A stretch of DNA of 64,000 bases from Terriglobales bacterium (GTDB lineage Bacteria > Acidobacteriota > Terriglobia > Bryobacterales > Bryobacteraceae), in assembly GCA_021372245.1 (NCBI GenBank), contig JAJFUV010000099.1:1-64000 (forward strand). The letters are read 5' to 3'. The notes beneath the pieces are model-generated. The model was not told the DNA's origin, did not search any database, and saw only the letters and a program-made list of their open reading frames with translations. Positions 52,144-60,904 of this stretch are shown one piece after another (within the stretch, counting starts at the first letter, position 1; every line of letters starts with the position of its first letter). A program made the translations under genes and the position numbers.

Positions 52144-53133
52144 ATGGCTTTGGGTACTCCGGGTGGAAATGTGTCTGGAGCAAAGAAACTGATCTTGCTT
52201 CGCCCTCGCGGCTTTTGCGCAGGCGTTGTGCGAGCTATCGATGTAGTAAAGCTCGCTCTGGACATGTATGGAGCACCCATTTACGTGCGCAAGGAGATAG
52301 TGCATAACCGCCATGTCGTGAATGAGTTGCGCGAGGCGGGAGCCGTTTTCGTGGAAGAACTCTCGGAAGTACCTCCGAGAGCGCGTGTGATCTACAGCGC
52401 TCACGGCGTGGCTCCGGACGTACGCAAGCAGGCCGAAGAGCGGAACCTTCAGGTGATTGACGCCACGTGCCCGCTGGTGACCAAAGTCCACCTGGAGGCC
52501 AAGCGCTTCGCGGAGCACGGTTCTACCGTCATCCTGATCGGCCACAAGGACCATGACGAAGTGATCGGCACTTTGGGCGAGGCACCTGCATCGACCGTGG
52601 TCGTTTCGAAGGCGGCGGACGTGGACCGTCTTCACGTCCCCGATCCCACTCGCGTGCGCTATCTCACCCAGACGACATTGAGCCTGGACGAGACACGCGA
52701 CATCGTGGAGCGGTTAAGAGAAAAGTTCCCGCTCATTCAGGGGCCGGCTGCCAAGGACATCTGCTACGCGACCGAGAACCGTCAATCGGCGGTGAAGGCG
52801 GTGGCGCCGACCTGCCAACTGCTTCTGGTCGTGGGAAGCAAAAACAGCTCGAACTCACGCCGCCTGGTGGAGGTTTGCGGTAAGGCTGGCACCCAGGCGT
52901 ATCTCATCGACGACAAGAGCGAGGTCCGCCCTGAATGGCTGGACGGCGTAGAGACCGTGGCAGTGACCGCGGGAGCCTCGGCGCCGGAGAACCTGGTGGA
53001 AGGCCTGGTTCAGGCGCTCAAGAAGCGCGGCTACGCGGACGTGGAGGAAATCAGTCTCAAAGGCGAGGATGTACGTTTCTCGCTGCCTAACGAGTTGGAG
53101 CCCCATGCTTCCAGGCTCGTGAACATCTACTGA
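52144..53133 (+). CDS. ispH: 4-hydroxy-3-methylbut-2-enyl diphosphate reductase (IspH)
   Basis: Last enzyme of the MEP pathway. It reduces HMBPP to IPP and DMAPP with a [4Fe-4S] cluster. The three cluster cysteines are in LRPRGFCAGVVRAID, IDATCPLVTKVH and KDICYATENRQ. Substrate-binding His and Thr/Asn/Ser motifs are visible in YSAHGVAPDV, LTQTTLS and GSKNSSNS. The length, about 329 residues, fits. A GTG at 52171 preceded by GGTGG would give a start closer to the family norm. It lies 2 nt upstream of shc, so isoprenoid supply is coupled to hopanoid synthesis. Confidence 0.95.
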   Translation: MALGTPGGNVSGAKKLILLRPRGFCAGVVRAIDVVKLALDMYGAPIYVRKEIVHNRHVVNELREAGAVFVEELSEVPPRARVIYSAHGVAPDVRKQAEERNLQVIDATCPLVTKVHLEAKRFAEHGSTVILIGHKDHDEVIGTLGEAPASTVVVSKAADVDRLHVPDPTRVRYLTQTTLSLDETRDIVERLREKFPLIQGPAAKDICYATENRQSAVKAVAPTCQLLLVVGSKNSSNSRRLVEVCGKAGTQAYLIDDKSEVRPEWLDGVETVAVTAGASAPENLVEGLVQALKKRGYADVEEISLKGEDVRFSLPNELEPHASRLVNIY

Positions 53134-53135
53134 CC

Positions 53136-55064
53136 ATGAGCGCCTGCACACAAGTCGCACGAAACTTCGCTCCAGCGGTGGCTAGGGGTGTTGAACGAGC
53201 CGCCGAACACCTGCTCTCGCTCCGGCATCCGGATGGTTATTGGTGGGCGGAACTGACTGCGGATTCGACGCTCGAGTCCGACTACATCCTGCTCCAGTTG
53301 TGGCTTTACCCGCCGCAAGGCGGCGCGTGGAATCCTCCGAACCGGGACCATGTGGATCGCGCGGCGCGCGGCATTCTGGCGCGACAACTCGAAGACGGCG
53401 GCTTTAACATCTATCCCGATGGCCCGTCCGACATCAGCGCCACAGTGAAGGCCTACTTTGCCCTGAAGCTGGCCGGCTACCCGGCGGACGACCCGCGCCT
53501 GGCAAAGGCACGTGATCTAACTCTCGAACTGGGCGGCATTCAGGCAGCCAACAGTTACGTGAAGCTCAACTTGAGCTTGTTCGGGCTGTTCCCTCGCGAG
53601 CACTGCCCGACGGTCGCCCCGGAGGTGATGCTGCTTGGCAACTTCATCTACGAGATGTCGTCCTGGAGCCGCGCCATCGTCATCCCGCTTTCGATCGTGC
53701 ACGCCGTCAATCCCATGCGCCCGGTGCCGGAAGGCTTCACGCTCGAAGAACTCTTCCGCACAGACAGGCCATTCGGCGTGCCCAAAACGCCCGGCATGTT
53801 CAGTTGGCGCAACCGGTTCCTGCGGCTGGACCGGATGGCGAAGTTTTGGGAAAAGCACTTGCTCATCAAGGCCGTGCGCCGTTACGCCATCCGCAAGGCG
53901 GAAGCCTGGCTGATTGAGCACACCGAACAGAGCGAGGGCGTCGGTGCCATCTATCCACCGATGATGTACGCCGTAATGGCTTTCGATGTCCTGGGTTACC
54001 CGCGCGAGCATCCGGCCAGCGTGGAAGCGCGGCGCCAATTCGACCGTTTGATGGTGGACGACGGCAGCGACCTCTATTTTCAGCCGTGCTTTTCTCCCGT
54101 GTGGGATACGGCCATCGCGGCGTTCGCGCTGGGCGAATCCGGGGTGGGCGCGAACGGCGTGTTGGAGCCCACGATGGAGTGGTTGCTCTCCAAAGAGGTG
54201 CGGCGCAAAGGCGATTGGTCCGTAAAGCGCCCCCAAACGGAGCCGGGCGGGTGGTACTTCGAGTTCGCCAATGAGTTCTATCCGGACATCGACGATACCG
54301 CCATGGTGTTGCTGGCATTGCGTCACGGCAGCGTGGAATCGAACGCGGCCCGGGAACGCGCGGTGAACTGGCTGCTGGCCATGCAGTCGTCCGACGGCGG
54401 GTGGGCGGCCTTTGACGTGGACAATAACTGGCAGTTTCTGAGCGACATGCCGTTCGCCGACCACAACGCCATGCTCGATCCGACCTGTCCGGACATCACC
54501 GGCCGCGTCATGGAAGCGCTTTGCGCCTCCGGCGTCGATCCGCAAAGCCGCGCCATCCAGCGCGGTACTGAATACCTCCTGCGCACGCAGGAACAGGACG
54601 GAAGCTGGTACGGGCGCTGGGGCGTCGATTACATCTACGGCACTTTCCTGGCGCTGCGCGGTCTCCGTGCCGCGGGCGTGGACTCGAACGAAGCCGCCGT
54701 GCTACGCGCCGCGGAGTGGTTGCGCTCCATCCAGAATGCGGACGGCGGATGGGGCGAGAGTTGCGCCAGTTACGAGAATCAGACTTACACGGAAGCGCCC
54801 AGTACGCCATCGCAGACGGCTTGGGCCGTTCTGGGGCTCCTGGCCGCGGGCGACACCCGCAGTTCGAGCGTCGAGGACGGAATCCGATACCTATTGGAAA
54901 CGCAAAACGACGACGGGACGTGGAGTGAGCGTTTGGCTACAGGAACGGGCTTCCCCCGCGTGTTCTACCTCTGCTACCACCTCTACCGGCATTCGTTCCC
55001 GCTTTTGGCCATGAGCTCGTTCTTGAAGGCGACGGATTCTACTCAGGAGGGAACAGGAAGGTGA
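53136..55064 (+). CDS. shc: Squalene-hopene cyclase
   Basis: Cyclises squalene to hopene or diplopterol on the inner membrane. At 642 residues it matches the bacterial family. The protonating aspartate motif is in YPDIDDTAMVLLAL near residue 385. QW repeats are abundant: GFNIYPDG, QSSDGGWAAFDVDNN, QEQDGSWYGRWGVDYIYGT, QNADGGWGESCASY and QNDDGTWSE. It starts 2 nt after ispH, and its stop overlaps the hpnH start (GTGA). Confidence 0.97.
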   Translation: MSACTQVARNFAPAVARGVERAAEHLLSLRHPDGYWWAELTADSTLESDYILLQLWLYPPQGGAWNPPNRDHVDRAARGILARQLEDGGFNIYPDGPSDISATVKAYFALKLAGYPADDPRLAKARDLTLELGGIQAANSYVKLNLSLFGLFPREHCPTVAPEVMLLGNFIYEMSSWSRAIVIPLSIVHAVNPMRPVPEGFTLEELFRTDRPFGVPKTPGMFSWRNRFLRLDRMAKFWEKHLLIKAVRRYAIRKAEAWLIEHTEQSEGVGAIYPPMMYAVMAFDVLGYPREHPASVEARRQFDRLMVDDGSDLYFQPCFSPVWDTAIAAFALGESGVGANGVLEPTMEWLLSKEVRRKGDWSVKRPQTEPGGWYFEFANEFYPDIDDTAMVLLALRHGSVESNAARERAVNWLLAMQSSDGGWAAFDVDNNWQFLSDMPFADHNAMLDPTCPDITGRVMEALCASGVDPQSRAIQRGTEYLLRTQEQDGSWYGRWGVDYIYGTFLALRGLRAAGVDSNEAAVLRAAEWLRSIQNADGGWGESCASYENQTYTEAPSTPSQTAWAVLGLLAAGDTRSSSVEDGIRYLLETQNDDGTWSERLATGTGFPRVFYLCYHLYRHSFPLLAMSSFLKATDSTQEGTGR

Positions 55065-56167
55065 GATTTCCACTCTCAATGACGGCCGGCATCGCCGGTT
55101 ATATCTTCAAGAACCGCTTGTGGCCGCGGCCGGAGTGGCAGCGCGATCCAGTCCCGAGTAACGGCAACGGCAACCCGTTCCACATCCTGCACACCAAGAG
55201 CAACAACGGCACGACGCGCCATCCGCTCATCCATCAGCGGTTCCCGCTGGTGCTGATGCTGGAGCCCCTGCACGCCTGCAACCTGACTTGCGAAGGCTGC
55301 GGGCGCATTCGCGAGTACGAAAGCACCATGACGCAGAGGCTGAGCCTCGATCAGTGCTTGAAGGCGGTGGACGAGTGCGGCGCCCCGGTAGTATCCATTT
55401 GCGGCGGCGAACCGCTTCTTTACCCGGAAGCCGGCCAGCTGACATCGGCGATTCTGGATCGCGGGCGGCACATCTACCTGTGCACCAACGGTTTGCTGGT
55501 CCGCAAGCGCCTCGGCGAGTTCAAGCCGCACGACCACCTGTTCATCAACATCCACCTGGACGGACTGGAAAAGACGCACGACAAGGTCGTGGAGCGCAAG
55601 GGCGTTTTCCGCGAGGCCATTGAAGCCATCCGCGCCGCCAAGGCGGCCGGATTCAAGGTTTGCACCAACACGACGGTCTACAAAGAGACCGACATGAAGG
55701 AAATTGAGGCGCTGTTCGAGTACCTGAAGCAGTTCTCGGTCGACGGCCACATGTTGTCGCCCGGCTACGGATATTCCTCGGTAGACGACCAGGAGATCTT
55801 CCTGACGCGCGACGACGTGCGCGAGAAGTTCGCTGATATCGAACGGCTTGAGGCGCACTACAAACTGAACAATTCGCCCCTCTATTTCGATTTTCTGAAA
55901 GGCGGCCGCAAGCTTCCCTGCACCGCCTGGGCCAATCCCACGTATAACATCAAGGGCTGGAAGGCACCCTGCTACCTGATTACGGACGCCCATTACAAGA
56001 CCTTCGAGGAACTGATGAACCAGACGCCGTGGGAGAGCTACGGCCACGGAAACGACCCGCGGTGCGAGCATTGCATGACGCACTGCGGATTCGAGCCATC
56101 GGCCGCCCTCGGCATCAATAGCAAGTTCAGCGACAACCTGAAGCTGATGGTTTGGGCTTTGCGCTGA
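55061..56167 (+). CDS. hpnH: Adenosylhopane synthase HpnH (radical SAM)
   Basis: HpnH joins a 5'-deoxyadenosyl radical to diploptene to make adenosylhopane, the first side-chain step. The radical-SAM cysteines are in LHACNLTCEGCGRIREY (CxxxCxxC near residue 73), followed by VSICGGEPLLYPE. A second Cys-rich end (RCEHCMTHCGFEP) is part of the family C-terminus. The GTG start at 55061 overlaps the shc stop. Length is 368 residues. Confidence 0.96.
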   Translation: MRFPLSMTAGIAGYIFKNRLWPRPEWQRDPVPSNGNGNPFHILHTKSNNGTTRHPLIHQRFPLVLMLEPLHACNLTCEGCGRIREYESTMTQRLSLDQCLKAVDECGAPVVSICGGEPLLYPEAGQLTSAILDRGRHIYLCTNGLLVRKRLGEFKPHDHLFINIHLDGLEKTHDKVVERKGVFREAIEAIRAAKAAGFKVCTNTTVYKETDMKEIEALFEYLKQFSVDGHMLSPGYGYSSVDDQEIFLTRDDVREKFADIERLEAHYKLNNSPLYFDFLKGGRKLPCTAWANPTYNIKGWKAPCYLITDAHYKTFEELMNQTPWESYGHGNDPRCEHCMTHCGFEPSAALGINSKFSDNLKLMVWALR

Positions 56168-56178
56168 GACCTCCGCAC

Positions 56179-57147
56179 GTGAAACCGACACTGATCACAG
56201 GAGCGACGGGTTTTGTGGGTTGGCATGTAGCGCGGCTGCTCGCCGCGCGGGGCCACCATCTGCGCGCATTGGTGCGCCCTTCCAGCCGGTTGATGGACGT
56301 GGATGCCGAGCCTGTGACGGGTGACCTGCGCGACCCGGATTCCCTTGCCCGGGCCGTGGCGGGTTGCGGCGCGGTATTTCACGTCGCCGCGGATTACAGG
56401 CTGTGGGCCCGTCATCCGCAAGAGCTTTACGCCTCGAACGTGGACGGTACGCGGAACATCTTGCGGGCCGCGCGCGAGACCGGCGTCCAGCGGGTGGTTT
56501 ACACGAGCACGGTGGGCTGTATCGGATTCCCCGGGGACGGCATTGGAGACGAAGACACGCCGGTCACCCTGGATGACATGGCGGGCGATTACAAGCGATC
56601 GAAGTTCATGGCCGAGCAAGCCGCGCGGGAAGAGATCCGCGCCGGACTGCCGGTGGTGATCGTGAATCCGACCACGCCGGTCGGGGACCACGATTTCAAG
56701 CCCACACCGACGGGCAAGATCATCCTGGATTACATTTCGGGGCGGATGCCGGCATATCTGGACACCGGTCTGAACTTCGTCGATGTCGACGATGTTGCGA
56801 TGGGCCATTTACAGGCGTTTGAGACAGGCAGGACCGGCGCGCGGTATATTTTAGGCTGTGAGAATCTTACGCTGCGACAGCTTTTTTTGAGGCTGGAGCG
56901 GCTAAGCGGCGTTCCCGCGCCCGGGGTGCGCATTCCGTACGCGGTCGCATACGGTGCCGCCGTTTTCAGCACCACCTGGGCTGGCATAACGGGGAGAGAA
57001 CCTAGGGTGCCGTTCGACGCGGTGCGGATGGCGAAGAAGAAGATGTTTGTGCGCCACGAAAAGGCGCGGCGCGAACTGGGCTACTCGCCTGGTCCGGTCG
57101 ATGCCGCGTTCGCGCGAGCCATCGAATGGTTCCGCCGGAAGGATTGA
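56179..57147 (+). CDS. hpnA: Hopanoid-associated sugar epimerase HpnA
   Basis: An extended short-chain dehydrogenase/epimerase of 322 residues: LITGATGFVGWHVARLL (NAD site), the active-site TSTVG and the YKRSKFMAE (YxxxK) motif. HpnA is commonly found in hopanoid operons, but its substrate is not firmly established; a sugar modification of the side chain is assumed. GTG at 56179 is chosen because the Rossmann motif begins a few residues later; the open frame starts at 56152 inside hpnH. Confidence 0.88.
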   Translation: MKPTLITGATGFVGWHVARLLAARGHHLRALVRPSSRLMDVDAEPVTGDLRDPDSLARAVAGCGAVFHVAADYRLWARHPQELYASNVDGTRNILRAARETGVQRVVYTSTVGCIGFPGDGIGDEDTPVTLDDMAGDYKRSKFMAEQAAREEIRAGLPVVIVNPTTPVGDHDFKPTPTGKIILDYISGRMPAYLDTGLNFVDVDDVAMGHLQAFETGRTGARYILGCENLTLRQLFLRLERLSGVPAPGVRIPYAVAYGAAVFSTTWAGITGREPRVPFDAVRMAKKKMFVRHEKARRELGYSPGPVDAAFARAIEWFRRKD

Positions 57148-57154
57148 CGGCGGC

Positions 57155-57859
57155 ATGGAAACCATACTTCTGGTGGCGGCCGAACCGTTCGAATTTGGAG
57201 GATTCAAACCCATTCTCGGCAAAACCGAGGTTTTGCCCTGGCCGCTGGCCTTCGCGAGATCTGCCGTGGTGAAGGGGCGGCGCTGGTTGATGGTTGCCGA
57301 TGGAGTGGGCGCCAGACTGGCCGCGCGGGCTGCGTTGTGTGCGGGCTCACGGGCGAGTGTGGACAAGGTAGTGAGTACAGGTTTCTGCGGCGCTTTGGAA
57401 GCGGCGTTGGAAATTGGCGATGTTTTTGTAGCCACGCGCGTGCTGCGGGGGGATGGATCGCCCGTGTGCGACGCCGTGGATCCGCATTGTAATCGCCTGC
57501 ATCGCCGTGGCGCACTGGCCAGCGTGGACCGTGTGGCGGCGAATCCGGCCGCGCGGCGGGCGCTGGGCGAACGCGGGGCGGCAGCCGTCGAGATGGAGGC
57601 CGCCGGAGTAGCCGGATGGGCCCTGGGGCGTGGCTGCCCGTTTTATTGTGTGCGCGCCGTGACAGACGCGGCGGATGAGAGTTTTTCGATCGATTTTGAT
57701 GGCGCTCGGGACGCCGAGGGCCGCTTTCGTAAGTCGAAAGTGGTCCTGGCGGCGATGCGCCGCCCGTGGCGATCAGTCCCGGAGCTAGCTAGTCTGGCCT
57801 GGCGAGGACGTCGTTGCTCGCGGGTGTTGGGAGAGTTTCTTGCAGACTGTGCATTCTAA
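57155..57859 (+). CDS. hpnG: Adenosylhopane nucleosidase HpnG
   Basis: HpnG removes adenine from adenosylhopane to give ribosylhopane. The 234-residue protein is of the purine-nucleoside phosphorylase/MTAN fold: VSTGFCGALEAALEIGDVFVA, AAAVEMEAAGVAGWA with the VEMEA catalytic block, and VRAVTDAADESF with the purine-binding Asp. It lies between hpnA and the two dehydrogenases; its end overlaps the next start by 20 nt. Confidence 0.9.
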   Translation: METILLVAAEPFEFGGFKPILGKTEVLPWPLAFARSAVVKGRRWLMVADGVGARLAARAALCAGSRASVDKVVSTGFCGALEAALEIGDVFVATRVLRGDGSPVCDAVDPHCNRLHRRGALASVDRVAANPAARRALGERGAAAVEMEAAGVAGWALGRGCPFYCVRAVTDAADESFSIDFDGARDAEGRFRKSKVVLAAMRRPWRSVPELASLAWRGRRCSRVLGEFLADCAF

Positions 57860-58934
57860 TTCGAGCATTCCGCCGCTGATGCGCGCGGCGGTCTACCGGG
57901 GAAGCGGTGAGATCCGCATAGAGGAGGTGCCTACACCCACCATCGGAGCCGGCGAGTTGCTGGTTCGGGTGGAGAGTTGCGGCATCTGCCACACGGACTT
58001 GAAGAAGGTTGAGTACGACCTGTTGCCGCCGCCTCGTATTTATGGACATGAGACGGCAGGAGTTGTGGTGCGGGCGGGCGAAGGTGTCGAGGGCTTCAGC
58101 GTGGGCGACCGCGTCATCGCTTTCCACCACATCCCGTGCCTGGATTGCTTTTATTGCCGGCGGAAGTTGTACGCGCAGTGCGAAGTTTACAGGCGCGTCG
58201 GCATCACGGCTGGTTTTGAGCCGGCCGGCGGTGGCTTCTCGCAGTACGTGCGGATCATGGACTGGATTGTAAAGCGCGGCGTCGAGAAGATTCCCCCTGG
58301 GGTTTCGTTCGAACGCGCCTGCTTTGTCGAGCCGGTTAATACCTGTCATAAAGCGGTGGTGCAGGCGGACCCGCAGCCGGACGAACTCGTATTGATTCAA
58401 GGCCAAGGTCCCATCGGGCTGCTGTTCACGATGCTGGTCCGGCGCACGGGCGCCCGCGTTGTGACGACAGATACCATTCCGCTCCGGCGGGAGCTTTCGA
58501 AGCGCTTCGGCGCGGCTGAAAGTTGGGATCCGCGCGCGACGGACGCCCACGCGGAGGTCATGGCGCGGTCCCAAGGACGCGGCGCGGACTTGGTGATCAT
58601 GGCCGTCTCCGCCCCCGGCCTGACCGATCAGGCCATGCGCTGCTCAAGGCCGGGCAGCAGGATTCTTTTATTCGCCCAGACTTCCGATCAGGAGCGGGTG
58701 GAGTTTTCCGGGGCCGACATCTGTAGGCAGGAGCGTACGGTGTTCGGTTCCTACAGCGCATCGGTTGATCTTCAACACGAGTCCGCCGGGCTGGTTTTCA
58801 GCGGTGAACTGCCGGTTGAAGACCTCATAAGCGATCGATTGCCGCTGGATCGCCTAGCTGAAGGGATTCATAAGGCCTTGCATCCAGACGGCCAATCAAT
58901 GAAAATAGTCGTTCTACCTCAAAGGTGGTCTTAA
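57840..58934 (+). CDS. Zinc-dependent MDR-family dehydrogenase (first of a tandem pair)
   Basis: A 364-residue medium-chain dehydrogenase. It has catalytic zinc ligands (ESCGICHTDLK, YGHETAG), a structural zinc site (PCLDCFYCRRKLYAQC) and the nucleotide site IQGQGPIGLLFTML. The TTG start has GGGAGAG six bases upstream inside hpnG; ATG at 57879 and GTG at 57849 are alternatives. It oxidises or reduces an alcohol with NAD(P). Set between hpnG and hpnC, it is a candidate for a step after ribosylhopane, such as reduction to bacteriohopanetetrol. This is inference from context. Confidence 0.85.
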   Translation: MQTVHSNSSIPPLMRAAVYRGSGEIRIEEVPTPTIGAGELLVRVESCGICHTDLKKVEYDLLPPPRIYGHETAGVVVRAGEGVEGFSVGDRVIAFHHIPCLDCFYCRRKLYAQCEVYRRVGITAGFEPAGGGFSQYVRIMDWIVKRGVEKIPPGVSFERACFVEPVNTCHKAVVQADPQPDELVLIQGQGPIGLLFTMLVRRTGARVVTTDTIPLRRELSKRFGAAESWDPRATDAHAEVMARSQGRGADLVIMAVSAPGLTDQAMRCSRPGSRILLFAQTSDQERVEFSGADICRQERTVFGSYSASVDLQHESAGLVFSGELPVEDLISDRLPLDRLAEGIHKALHPDGQSMKIVVLPQRWS

Positions 58935-58939
58935 CAGTT

Positions 58940-59977
58940 ATGCAGCAGATGATGGCTGCGGTACTTTACGGAAAAGAGAGCCTGCGCGTCGAGCCTGTAG
59001 CCGTGCCGCAAATCGGCAAGGGCGACGTCCTGGTCCGCGTGAAAACGGCGCTGACTTGCGGCACTGACGTCAAGGTGTTTCGCCGTGGATACCACGCGCG
59101 GATGATCGTACCGCCGGCCCTTTTCGGACACGAACTGGCCGGCGACATCGTCGCGGTGGGTGAAGAAGTAACGAATTTCAAGATTGGCCAACGAGTTGTA
59201 GCGGCCAACTCGGCTCCATGCATGGATTGCTTCTACTGCAAACGCGGGGCCGAGAATCTCTGCGAGGACCTTTTATTCAACAACGGGGCTTATGCTGAGT
59301 TCATTCGAATCCCGTCCCGCATCGTACAGCGCAATCTTTACGAAATTCCGTCGCATGTAAGTTACCGCGACGCCGCTCTCTGTGAGCCGCTGGCCTGCGT
59401 GATTCGGGGCTTCGAAGAGACCGGCGTGAAGCCCGGCGACAATGTCGTGGTTCTGGGTCTGGGGCCCATCGGCCTGATGTTTGTCCGCTTGGCGAAGCTA
59501 TACGGAACACGTGTCATCGCCGTCGGACGCCGGCGCACCCAGATCGAAAGAGCCGCGCGGATGGGCGCCGACGAGGTTATATCGAGTCACACGACGCCCG
59601 ATCCCCTGCAACCCGTCCGGGACTTCGCCACGGGCCGCGGTGTGGATGTTGCCATCGAGGCCGTAGGCAAGCCGGAAACCTGGCAACTGGCCGCCAAGAT
59701 GGTGCGCCGCGGCGGCACCGTCAATTTCTTCGGCGGTTGCCCGGCCGACAGCCGGGTCACCCTGGACACTTCGCTGCTGCACTACTCCGAAATCACCTGC
59801 AAGGCGAGCTTCCATCACACGCCGGCTTACATCCAGAAGGCATTAGCTGTGATTTCGAGAGGCGAAATCTCGGCGCAGGACTTCGTTAATCGCGAAGAGC
59901 CGCTCTCGAACCTGCTCGAAGTGATGCAATACCTGATGAGCCACAACGGCCACATGAAGACGGCCATTATTCCGTAA
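58940..59977 (+). CDS. Zinc-dependent MDR-family dehydrogenase (second of a tandem pair)
   Basis: A paralogue of the preceding gene, 345 residues from the ATG at 58940. It has TCGTDVKVF and FGHELAG for catalytic zinc, PCMDCFYCKRGAENLC for structural zinc and VLGLGPIGLMFVRLA for NAD(P). It looks closer to sorbitol/threonine dehydrogenases. GGTGG 11 nt upstream is a weak ribosome site; translation may be coupled to the previous gene, 5 nt away. The two proteins share layout but differ enough to act on different substrates or as a heteromer. Confidence 0.85.
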   Translation: MQQMMAAVLYGKESLRVEPVAVPQIGKGDVLVRVKTALTCGTDVKVFRRGYHARMIVPPALFGHELAGDIVAVGEEVTNFKIGQRVVAANSAPCMDCFYCKRGAENLCEDLLFNNGAYAEFIRIPSRIVQRNLYEIPSHVSYRDAALCEPLACVIRGFEETGVKPGDNVVVLGLGPIGLMFVRLAKLYGTRVIAVGRRRTQIERAARMGADEVISSHTTPDPLQPVRDFATGRGVDVAIEAVGKPETWQLAAKMVRRGGTVNFFGGCPADSRVTLDTSLLHYSEITCKASFHHTPAYIQKALAVISRGEISAQDFVNREEPLSNLLEVMQYLMSHNGHMKTAIIP

Positions 59978-59980
59978 GCC

Positions 59981-60904
59981 TTGGCCAACCAATATCTGCT
60001 TCCGGCGGAATACCTTCGGTCGCCGGACGCGCGCAGTCACGCGGCGACACCGGAGGAAGCTCTCGCTTACACACGCTGGCTGGCCGGCGTGCATTACGAG
60101 AATTTCCACGTCGTTTCGTTTTTGCTTCCCAAGCGTCTGCACCAGGATTTCTTCAACGTTTACGCCTTCTGCCGCTGGGCGGACGATCTAGGAGACGAGA
60201 TCGGCGACACTGCCGAGAGCCTGCGCCTGCTCTCGTGGTGGCGTGCGGAGTTGGAACGTATGTATGCGGGAGAGGCCACGCATCCGGTGTTCGTGGCGCT
60301 GAAAGAGACCGTCGCCCGCCACGGCCTCCCGATTGAACCTTTCGAGCATCTGATCCGCGCCTTCGAACAGGACCAGCGCGTCACCCGCTATCGCACCTGG
60401 GAAGAAGTATTCGGTTACTGCCGGTACTCGGCCAACCCGGTGGGCAGGCTGGTGCTGTACCTTTGCGGATACTCCGGCGCGGAGCGGCAGCGGTTGTCCG
60501 ATGCCACCTGCACGGCGCTGCAATTGGCCAATTTTTGGCAGGATGTGGCCGTCGATCTCGCCAAGGACCGCGTCTACATCCCGCTGGAAGTGATGGAGCG
60601 GCACGGCTACACGCTGGATGAATTGTTTGCGCTGAAAGCCACGCCGCAGTTCCGGGCCGCCATGCGCGAGATTGTCGTCAAGGCGCGGGAACTGTTCGTG
60701 GAAGGCTTGCCGCTGGCCGGGATGCTCGACCGCCGGCTGGCCGTCGACATCGAGCTGTTCAGCCGCGGCGGGATGCGCATTCTCGACAAGATCGAACAGC
60801 AGGACTACGACGTGCTGGCGCGGCGCCCGGCTATCTCGAAGGTCGAGCGTACCGGCCTGCTTCTCCGAGTCCTCGTGCGGCAGGCATTCCGGAAGGCCGC
60901 ATGA
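59981..60904 (+). CDS. hpnC: Hydroxysqualene synthase HpnC
   Basis: HpnC turns presqualene diphosphate into hydroxysqualene. The 307-residue trans-prenyltransferase-fold protein has the first acidic motif in YAFCRWADDLGDE and the second in ANFWQDVAVDLAKDR, with VYIPLEVMERHGY. The N-terminal YLLPAEYLRSPDARSHAATPEEA part is typical of HpnC rather than HpnD. Start is TTG at 59981, 3 nt after the previous stop. Its end overlaps hpnD by ATGA. Confidence 0.93.
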   Translation: MANQYLLPAEYLRSPDARSHAATPEEALAYTRWLAGVHYENFHVVSFLLPKRLHQDFFNVYAFCRWADDLGDEIGDTAESLRLLSWWRAELERMYAGEATHPVFVALKETVARHGLPIEPFEHLIRAFEQDQRVTRYRTWEEVFGYCRYSANPVGRLVLYLCGYSGAERQRLSDATCTALQLANFWQDVAVDLAKDRVYIPLEVMERHGYTLDELFALKATPQFRAAMREIVVKARELFVEGLPLAGMLDRRLAVDIELFSRGGMRILDKIEQQDYDVLARRPAISKVERTGLLLRVLVRQAFRKAA

